Source: Patescibacteria group bacterium (GTDB taxonomy: Bacteria > Patescibacteriota > Minisyncoccia > Phycocordibacterales > BOKC01). From it: DNA of 64,000 bases. Each line of letters starts with the position of its first letter. Within the stretch, counting starts at the first letter, position 1. The notes under the pieces are model-generated. The model worked only from the letters and a program-made list of their open reading frames with translations. It did not search any database and was not told where the DNA came from. Below, piece by piece: positions 58,304-64,000 of this stretch. Both the position numbers and the translations under genes were made by a program. The stretch lies in contig BOKC01000001.1 in assembly GCA_016860785.1 (NCBI GenBank), forward strand, positions 1 to 64,000, read 5' to 3'.

Positions 58304-58612
58304 ATGGACGACACCACCAATCTCGCTCCGGACGGTGTGCCTCCGAAAATTTGGGCAACAATCGTGGAGGTGGTGGCTAAAGGACTTGGTTGTCCGGAAT
58401 CAGACATTAAACCCCAATCTACCTTTGAAGAACTCGGAGCTGATTCTCTCGAGAGGGTTGAAGTGAACATGACGATTGAAGAGAATTTTCTTGGGAAAGG
58501 GACGATTCCGGACGAAGACCTAGAGAAGGTCAGAAATCTCGGCGAGTACGCTCTTCTTATTGTCAACAAAATGTCCCAGCTCTCGAAACCGGACAAAGAT
58601 GTTCAGACCTGA
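58304..58612 (+). CDS. acpP: Acyl carrier protein
   Basis: A 102-residue ACP. The phosphopantetheine attachment motif is LGADSLERVEV with S48 as the modified serine. The helices around it follow the ACP pattern (VVAKGLGCPESDIKPQSTFEE before, IEENFLGKGTIPDEDLEKV after). The N terminus has ~18 extra residues and the C terminus about ten. It is a stand-alone unit with its own promoter and terminator, like the FabZ-like gene at 35616. The two might belong to one acyl-modification route; there is no acyl chain synthesis gene in the window. Confidence 0.9.
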   Translation: MDDTTNLAPDGVPPKIWATIVEVVAKGLGCPESDIKPQSTFEELGADSLERVEVNMTIEENFLGKGTIPDEDLEKVRNLGEYALLIVNKMSQLSKPDKDVQT

Positions 58613-58653
58613 TGTTCGGCAGGGTCTTTCCCCGGGACTCTGTCGACTCATCG

Positions 58654-58694
58654 CCCCGTCGTGTGTTGCATTTGTAGCGCCGGCGGGGTTTTTC
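58654..58694 (+). terminator. Terminator of the ACP gene
   Basis: CCCCGTCG pairs with CGGCGGGG (one wobble), followed by TTTTTC. Confidence 0.8.
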
Positions 58695-58717
58695 ATTTGT
58701 TTTAGAATTCTTGTTGA

Positions 58718-58723
58718 TATAAT
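58718..58723 (+). promoter_or_regulatory. Extended -10 box of proS (TGA-TATAAT)
   Basis: Consensus TATAAT, eight bases before the ATG at 58732, no ribosome site between. Confidence 0.7.
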
Positions 58724-58731
58724 ATTGTTCT

Positions 58732-59973
58732 ATGCGCCAATCAGCTATATTTTCTAAAACCAGAAAGGAAGCACCCAAGGACGAGGTTTCTCAAAACGCC
58801 GCTCTTTTAATCAGAGCTGGTTTTGTCCACAAAGAGATGGCTGGAGTTTATTCTCTTCTACCTTTTGGCTTGAGAGTCTTAAACAAAATTGCCGGAATTA
58901 TAAGAGAGGAAATGAACACGCTCGGAGGACAGGAAATATCTTTGACCTCTCTTCAAGAGCCATCAATTTGGAACAGTACCGGACGTTGGGAAGAGATTGA
59001 TGTTTGGTTTAAGACTAAATTTAAAAATGGTGCGGATGTTGGTCTTGCGACGACTCATGAAGAGCCTTTGACCAATCTTCTCAAAGAACACTTATCTTCT
59101 TACAAAGATCTACCATTTTCAGTCTTTCAAATTCAGACAAAATTTAGAAACGAAATTCGTGCGAAAAGCGGTCTTATGAGGGGAAGAGAGTTTTTAATGA
59201 AAGATCTATATTCTTTTTCTAGAGATGAAGCCGAGCATCAGAAATTTTACGAAAAGGTTAAGAAGGGTTATTTGAAAATTTTTAAAAAAGTCGGGCTGAA
59301 AGAATTCTATCTAACTTTTGCTTCTGGTGGTAGTTTTTCAAAATTCAGCCATGAATTTCAGGCGCTCTCGGAAGCTGGCGAAGATACGATTTATCTTCAC
59401 TCAAAAAAGAAAATCGCCGTAAATAAGGAGGTTATGGAGGATTCAGTTTTGGCCGAACTTGGTTTGGAAAGAGAATCTCTTGAAGAACGTCGGTCCATAG
59501 AAATCGGTAACATTTTTTCTCTCGGTACTAAATTTTCTGAGCCACTCGGCCTTTTGTATCTTGATGAAAAAGGCGAAAAGAAACCGGTAATTATGGGAAG
59601 CTATGGGATTGGTTTGGGACGGCTTATGGCAACTGTTGCAGAAACTCTTTCTGACAGTCGGGGTCTAGTTTGGCCCGAGACAATCGCACCTTTTAAAATC
59701 CACCTTTTGGTTTTAGGTACAAATAAAAAAACACGCAAAAAAGCTGAAGTGATTTACAATCAATTTCTTAAAAAGAACATTGAAGTTCTTTTTGACGATC
59801 GAGAGGCAACGGCTGGAGAGAAGTTTGCAGATGCAGATTTAATAGGTATTCCTTGGCGAATTATTATTAGCGAAAAAACTGAAGCGACAGGAAAGTTGGA
59901 GGTCAAAGAAAGAAAAAGTGGCAAAATAAGTTTTCTAACCGAGAGTCAATTATTTAAAAAATTCGATGAATAA
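58732..59973 (+). CDS. proS: Prolyl-tRNA synthetase without editing domain
   Basis: Class II synthetase, 413 residues against about 570 for the usual bacterial form. LLPFGLRVLNKIAGIIREEM and the motif-1/2 region (FQIQTKFRNEIRAKSGLMRG, REFLMKDLYSF) are intact. Motif 3 is GSYGIGLGRLMATV, and the anticodon domain is FKIHLLVLGTNKKTRKK to IPWRIIIS. Between motifs 2 and 3 only ~50 residues replace the ~180-residue insertion (YbaK-like) that hydrolyses Ala-tRNA(Pro). Such mini-ProRS enzymes exist in other bacteria, where a free-standing YbaK-like protein may do the editing; none is seen in this window. It overlaps mreB by eight bases. Confidence 0.92.
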   Translation: MRQSAIFSKTRKEAPKDEVSQNAALLIRAGFVHKEMAGVYSLLPFGLRVLNKIAGIIREEMNTLGGQEISLTSLQEPSIWNSTGRWEEIDVWFKTKFKNGADVGLATTHEEPLTNLLKEHLSSYKDLPFSVFQIQTKFRNEIRAKSGLMRGREFLMKDLYSFSRDEAEHQKFYEKVKKGYLKIFKKVGLKEFYLTFASGGSFSKFSHEFQALSEAGEDTIYLHSKKKIAVNKEVMEDSVLAELGLERESLEERRSIEIGNIFSLGTKFSEPLGLLYLDEKGEKKPVIMGSYGIGLGRLMATVAETLSDSRGLVWPETIAPFKIHLLVLGTNKKTRKKAEVIYNQFLKKNIEVLFDDREATAGEKFADADLIGIPWRIIISEKTEATGKLEVKERKSGKISFLTESQLFKKFDE

Positions 59974-61024
59974 TCTTTTTAAAAAGATTAGTGGAACTTT
60001 TTCAAACGATATTGGTATTGATCTTGGGACAGCCAATACTTTGGTCTATTTGCGTGGTAAGGGAATTGTCATAAACGAGCCATCCGTTGTTGCTCTCAAT
60101 CAAAAGACTGGAAGGGTGGTCGCGGTTGGTGAACAAGCCAAGCAAATGCTCGGCCGGACACCGGCTCATATTACTGCCGTCCGACCACTTGTAGATGGAG
60201 TTATTTCTGATTTTGAAGTGACCGAAGAAATGATTTCTTATCTTGTTAATAAAGCGCAGAAGGGTGCACAGAAATTTTTTGGTCCACGAGTGGTTGTTGG
60301 TGTACCGTCTGGAATCACCTCGGTTGAAATTCGGGCGGTAAGAGATGCCACTAAAAACGCTGGCGCTAGAGAAGTTCACATTGTTGAGGAACCGGTGGCA
60401 GCCGCCATTGGAATTCATCTACCGGTAATGGATCCGGTTGGCTCAATGGTTATTGATATCGGAGGAGGAACAACCGACATCGCTGTGATTTCTCTTGGCG
60501 GTGTTGTTCGTTCAAAAAATCTAAGGATTGCCGGAGACAAATTAAATTCAGACATAATTTCTTATATTAGGAGCGAATTTAAAATTTTAATTGGTGAGAA
60601 AACAGCTGAAGCTGTGAAAATTGCAGTCGGGTCAGTTGCTGATGGCGAGACGATTGAATCTGTCATAAAGGGCCGAGATTTAGTGACGGGTCTGCCGAAA
60701 GAAGTGATAATTACCAGTTCAGACATAAGAGAGGCAATCTCATCTTCAATCGCCGCTCTTCTTGACGCAATTAAGGAAGTCTTGGAGACAACTCCTCCAG
60801 AAATCTTGTCGGATGTTATGCAACGCGGTGTTTACCTGGTCGGTGGCGGCTCTCTTATACGAGGATGGTCAGAGCTTCTGAAAAGCCAGCTAAAAATTCC
60901 GGTCTTTATTGCTGATGAGCCGATGACGGCGGTAGCTCGGGGCGCCGGAATAATTTTGGAGAACTTGGATTATTATAAAGAGGTCTTGATTGTAAATGAC
61001 AATGAATTACCTCCGGCCCGCTGA
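59966..61024 (+). CDS. mreB: Rod-shape determining protein MreB (second copy)
   Basis: A second actin-like shape protein, 352 residues, heading the mreB-mreC-mreD-mrdA operon. FSNDIGIDLGTANTLVYLRGKG carries the phosphate-1 loop (split: IGIDLGTANTLVYLRGKG), VIDIGGGTTDIAVISLGG phosphate-2 and VGGGSLIRGWSELL the adenosine motif. It is closer to canonical MreB (DLGTANTLVY) than the copy at 54818 (DLGTTSVLVY). Two MreB paralogues occur in other rod-shaped bacteria. It overlaps proS by eight bases and mreC by 29. Confidence 0.95.
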   Translation: MNNLFKKISGTFSNDIGIDLGTANTLVYLRGKGIVINEPSVVALNQKTGRVVAVGEQAKQMLGRTPAHITAVRPLVDGVISDFEVTEEMISYLVNKAQKGAQKFFGPRVVVGVPSGITSVEIRAVRDATKNAGAREVHIVEEPVAAAIGIHLPVMDPVGSMVIDIGGGTTDIAVISLGGVVRSKNLRIAGDKLNSDIISYIRSEFKILIGEKTAEAVKIAVGSVADGETIESVIKGRDLVTGLPKEVIITSSDIREAISSSIAALLDAIKEVLETTPPEILSDVMQRGVYLVGGGSLIRGWSELLKSQLKIPVFIADEPMTAVARGAGIILENLDYYKEVLIVNDNELPPAR

Positions 61025-61799
61025 CAAAAGACCGAAGAGAGCCACGAAGTTTGTGATTGTGGTGGTTTTTCTTGTACTTATCGCTTTCTTTTTTTCCGGC
61101 GCAATCGGGAGCTTAGGCAAAAACTTTTTAAACTCACTTGGTTTTCCTGTTTGGAAAGCCGGACTTGCATCGTCGGAAAAATTTTATTATCTCGGTTCGT
61201 TCTTCAGTTCTAGGATTAAGCAAGCCGAAGAGATTAGAGTTTTAAAAGACGAACTTCTGCTTGCAAATTTAAACTTGAAAGAGTTTGAATCAATGGCAGA
61301 GGAAAACAGGAATCTGAAAGCCCTCTTGAATCGTGAGGATAATCAAGAGGCGATTTCAGCTTCTGTTTTGGTCAGACCCCCACAGTCGCTTTATGATGTA
61401 TTTATAATTGATATTGGCAGAAGGCACGGGCTTGTCGGTGGGGAAAAAGTTTTTTTTGAAAATGTTTTACTCGGGTTTGTTGACGAGGTTTTTAACAAAA
61501 CTTCAAAAGTTAAAATTGTTTCTTCTCCCGGTTTTGAAATCTCTGCTTTCATTGAGAGAGTTAATCTGCCGGTTGTAGTTGTTGGTCGAGGTGGCGGAAA
61601 TTTTCAGGCAAGTCTACCACAAGAGGTAGAAGTGGAAGTTGGTGATTTTTTGGTTGTGCCCGGATTGCCACAAAAACTTTTGGGTCAGATTGAGGAAGTT
61701 GAACAGACCGAAACTGGTTCTTTTAAGAAAATACTTTTCAGGTTGCCGGTCAATCTTTCAGAAATAAGGTGGGTAGCGGTTGAAATAGGGGCGGACTAA
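60996..61799 (+). CDS. mreC: Rod-shape determining protein MreC
   Basis: A 267-residue membrane-anchored scaffold. One N-terminal helix (KFVIVVVFLVLIAFFFSGAIG), a coiled coil (DELLLANLNLKEFESMAEEN) and the paired beta-barrel domains (ISASVLVRPPQSLYDVFIID, IGRRHGLVGGEKVFFENVLL and LVVPGLPQKLLGQIEEVEQ) follow MreC. It links MreB inside the cell to penicillin-binding proteins outside. It overlaps mreB and precedes the short mreD and mrdA, so it is in the same operon. Confidence 0.92.
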   Translation: MTMNYLRPADKRPKRATKFVIVVVFLVLIAFFFSGAIGSLGKNFLNSLGFPVWKAGLASSEKFYYLGSFFSSRIKQAEEIRVLKDELLLANLNLKEFESMAEENRNLKALLNREDNQEAISASVLVRPPQSLYDVFIIDIGRRHGLVGGEKVFFENVLLGFVDEVFNKTSKVKIVSSPGFEISAFIERVNLPVVVVGRGGGNFQASLPQEVEVEVGDFLVVPGLPQKLLGQIEEVEQTETGSFKKILFRLPVNLSEIRWVAVEIGAD

Positions 61800-61825
61800 A
61801 TCATTGTTATTTTGTATTTAAAGAT

Positions 61826-62107
61826 ATGAGTTTTTTACTCAACAAACATTTTTTAAGAATTCTAGCCAATTTGCTAGTTTTGGCATCCGTCTTTATTCTG
61901 CCTTGGTGGACACTTTTTTTGCTTTCCATTTTTTTTCTATTTTATTTTCATCTTTATCTAGAAGCAGTTTTAGTCGCTTGGTTTTTTGATATTTTGTATT
62001 CAACTGAAAGTTGGTTTTTAGGTATGTATTGGGTAACTTTTGTTATGTTCCTAATTTTTTTATTATCAGAATTCTTGAAACGTAAAATAATATTTATCAA
62101 TGATTAG
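61826..62107 (+). CDS. mreD: Short MreD-like membrane protein
   Basis: A 93-residue protein in the mreD position between mreC and mrdA. Hydrophobic segments are LRILANLLVLASVFILPWWT, LLSIFFLFYFHLYLEAVLVAW and YWVTFVMFLIFLLSEFL; the YLEAVLVAWFFDILYSTESW segment resembles MreD. Normal MreD is about 160-170 residues, so it is roughly half size, with probably three helices. It overlaps mrdA by eight bases. The assignment leans on position and hydrophobicity. Confidence 0.65.
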   Translation: MSFLLNKHFLRILANLLVLASVFILPWWTLFLLSIFFLFYFHLYLEAVLVAWFFDILYSTESWFLGMYWVTFVMFLIFLLSEFLKRKIIFIND

Positions 62108-63791
62108 CTGGTGGAGTAAAAAAATAAAATACTGGTTTAAGAGAAGGCACAATATTGAAATTACTCCGGATGAGATACTTTTGGATGCGAGTAATCTGCC
62201 GAATTTTGACACTGATCAATTCGAAGGTCGGCTTGAAAAACCAATTTCCAAAAAATCTTTGAAGCTGGTGTTTGTGTTTTTTGTTACCATAAGTGTTTTA
62301 CTTTTTGCTCGAACTTGGTTTTTACAGGTCCAACAGGGCGAAGCTTTTCTTGAAAGGAGCGAGAATAATCGTCTTCGTTACACTTTTATATTTTCTAATC
62401 GCGGAATAATTTATGACCGTAACGGTCAGGAGTTGGTCTTTAATGTCAGGGATGACACTGAAGATTTTTCAAAAAGAAAGTATCTTGAAATCCCGGGTTT
62501 CTCTCACCTTTTAGGTTATGTTAAATATCCAAGTAAAGACAAGCACGGTTTTTACTGGGAAACCAATTATGTTGGTAAGAGCGGTGTTGAACTTGCTTTT
62601 AACGAAATCTTACTTGGAGAAAATGGTTTGAAGATTGTTGAAACCGATGCTTTTAATGAAATTCATTCTCAAGCTGTTACCAAACCGCCGAAAGATGGCA
62701 ATAATGTTTATTTATCTATTGATGCTGGAATCCAAGCTAAATTATTTGAAATAATTTCTAAAACTGCTGGGACCTTCAACTATCAAGGTGGGTCCGGTGC
62801 AATTATGAATGTCAAAACCGGCGAGCTTATCGCCGCGACAAGTTTTCCAGAATATAGTTCAGAGATTCTAAGTAACGGTAAACAGGAGGAGATTGAGAGT
62901 TATTTGAACGACAAGAATAACCCTTTTCTTTATCGACTAATTGGCGGTCTTTATGCTCCGGGTTCAGTGGTCAAGCCCTTCCTCTCGGTCGCTGCTTTGA
63001 ATGAAGGAGTCATAGATCCAAAAAAACAGATTTTAAGCACTGACCGAATGGCAGTACCGAACCCATATGTCCCCGGACAATTCTCATATTTTACTGATTG
63101 GAAAGCGCATGGCTGGGTGGATATGATTGACGCCCTAGCTTTTTCTTCAAATATTTATTTCTACCACATTGGCGGTGGGTTTGGTGAACAGAGAGGTCTT
63201 GGAATCAGTAAAATTAATAAATATCTTTCGGACTTTGGGATTGGCGAAATAACCAAAATTAAATTGTCAGGCGAAGTTTCCGGCACTATTCCGAATCCAG
63301 AGTGGAAGAAATCTCGTTTTGACGATGACTGGAGACTTGGTGATACCTATAATACCTCAATCGGACAATACGGTTTTCAGGTTACTCCAATTCAAATTTT
63401 AAGAGCCGTTTCGGCTTTGGCTAATGGTGGCAATCTTTTAACACCATCTTTACTGAAGGGAGGAGAAGGGAAAAAAGACTCTTATAGTCTGTCACTGACA
63501 AGGGAATCTTTTGAAATTACAAGATTGGGAATGAGGCGGGCTGTTGAAAAAGGAACAGCGTCTGGGTTAAATGTTCCTTACGTTTCAGTGGCGGCAAAAA
63601 CAGGAACAGCTGAAATAGGCAGGTCCTTTATCCACTCTTGGATTGTTGGATTTTTTCCGTTTGAAAATCCGAAATATGCTTTTGTTGTAGTTATGGAAAG
63701 TGGTCCGTATAGTAATACCACCGGTGGGGTTTATGTGATGAGGCAGTTGTTGGATTGGATGAATCAGAATACACCGGAGTATTTTAAATAA
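62100..63791 (+). CDS. mrdA: Penicillin-binding protein 2 (elongasome transpeptidase)
   Basis: A 563-residue class B penicillin-binding protein. One N-terminal anchor helix (LKLVFVFFVTISVLLFARTW), a pedestal region (NRLRYTFIFSNRGIIYDRNG) and the transpeptidase domain are seen. The active-site SxxK is GSVVKP near residue 290, SxN is SSN in LAFSSNIYFYHIGG, and KTG is KTGTAEI near 500. Slightly shorter than the usual ~630. It performs side-wall peptidoglycan cross-linking with a RodA partner, which is not in the window. It ends the mre operon; no terminator on its own strand is obvious. Confidence 0.94.
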   Translation: MISWWSKKIKYWFKRRHNIEITPDEILLDASNLPNFDTDQFEGRLEKPISKKSLKLVFVFFVTISVLLFARTWFLQVQQGEAFLERSENNRLRYTFIFSNRGIIYDRNGQELVFNVRDDTEDFSKRKYLEIPGFSHLLGYVKYPSKDKHGFYWETNYVGKSGVELAFNEILLGENGLKIVETDAFNEIHSQAVTKPPKDGNNVYLSIDAGIQAKLFEIISKTAGTFNYQGGSGAIMNVKTGELIAATSFPEYSSEILSNGKQEEIESYLNDKNNPFLYRLIGGLYAPGSVVKPFLSVAALNEGVIDPKKQILSTDRMAVPNPYVPGQFSYFTDWKAHGWVDMIDALAFSSNIYFYHIGGGFGEQRGLGISKINKYLSDFGIGEITKIKLSGEVSGTIPNPEWKKSRFDDDWRLGDTYNTSIGQYGFQVTPIQILRAVSALANGGNLLTPSLLKGGEGKKDSYSLSLTRESFEITRLGMRRAVEKGTASGLNVPYVSVAAKTGTAEIGRSFIHSWIVGFFPFENPKYAFVVVMESGPYSNTTGGVYVMRQLLDWMNQNTPEYFK

Positions 63792-63794
63792 AAA

Positions 63795-63821
63795 AACACT
63801 CCAACTACGTGTCGGAGTGTT
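63795..63821 (-). terminator. Terminator on the minus strand at the window edge
   Basis: AACACTCC/GGAGTGTT form an eight-base-pair stem; on the minus strand it is followed by TTTTTTTATTT. It ends a minus-strand unit from beyond 64000, not mrdA. Confidence 0.85.
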
Positions 63822-64000
63822 GCGGGCTGTCGTGAACCAGAACTCTCGTTCTTGTGCTGTTCTCTTTTCCCTCCGTGTTATTTGGATCTGGAAGGGCAGC
63901 GGCTATTTGCTGAGCACTGTTGCCTCACGATGTACCTCCGACAGTTGCGGAGAAGTGCTTCGATTGTAAAACCAACCATGGTGCCTATACCCTAACCCCT
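63822..64000 (-). ncRNA. Unassigned minus-strand unit (RNA or short peptide), partial
   Basis: The stretch from the window edge to the terminator has no long reading frame. A 33-codon frame (ATG near 63981, TAA near 63880) begins MVGFTIEALLRNC and has only a weak ribosome site. Several hairpins are visible, among them CTCCG/CGGAG near 63935-63955 and GAAC/GTTC near 63840-63855. The strong terminator and lack of protein signal suggest a structured RNA whose 5' end lies outside the window. It is not a class I can name. Confidence 0.35.

Noticed and set aside
63880-63905. GGAAGGGCAGC motif resembling the SRP RNA apical loop on the plus strand
   Set aside because: The flanking helix does not pair as in SRP RNA, and the only terminator nearby is on the opposite strand.

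Overview
The window looks like part of the chromosome of a Candidate Phyla Radiation (Patescibacteria) bacterium, most likely Parcubacteria. This is inferred from the AT-rich sequence, standard stop codon use, small gapless housekeeping genes, pared-down enzymes (a ProRS without editing domain, a 748-residue SMC, a PriA-like protein with no recognisable ATPase motifs), many tiny membrane proteins and a RecB-type helicase-nuclease single chain. I have no database match behind this placement.

Layout. 1-1171: 3' part of a gene encoding a 53-proline tract followed by a possible TIM-barrel hydrolase. 1168-9902: dnaE against rnhB, an orphan gene, rpmF, a nusB-Nudix fusion, rnc and smc. 9924-16037: rnr, rpsP, a KH protein, trmD, an orphan, membrane proteins and an MgtE-type transporter. 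16038-26239: rpoB-rpoC-dnaG-rpoD, a transcription/replication core. 26283-32358: a helicase-nuclease, a DsbA-like protein, an exonuclease and hisS. 32478-36116: small membrane proteins, a TrmH-type methyltransferase, uppP and a FabZ-like protein. 36160-37709: a pocket of minus-strand small genes and two apparent structured RNAs. 37764-39800: tRNA-Asn(GUU), then a small gene cassette bounded by two copies of a 35-base direct repeat. 39942-48931: envelope and secreted proteins, transporters, TspO, a methyltransferase, MscS and a VanY-like peptidase. 48966-53414: hpf, def-fmt, an orphan and a degenerate priA. 53513-58207: murA, mreB, a delta-prime subunit, frr and rseP. 58304-63791: ACP, proS and the cell-shape operon mreB-mreC-mreD-mrdA. 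63795-64000: the terminator end of a minus-strand unit that continues off the window.

Two styles of gene control are visible. Many housekeeping genes have a -10 box, often TGn-extended, only 6-12 bases before the start codon, with no Shine-Dalgarno sequence; these messages are probably leaderless. A second group, mostly orphan genes plus the FabZ-like and ACP genes, has a 5' leader, usually a recognisable -35/-10 pair with a spacer near 16 bases, a strong AAAGGAG-type ribosome site, and in most cases its own GC-rich hairpin terminator. Cell wall synthesis and shape (murA, mreBCD, mrdA, uppP, VanY), translation, and DNA replication/repair are well represented. Apart from the FabZ-like protein and ACP, no fatty-acid synthesis gene is present in the window.
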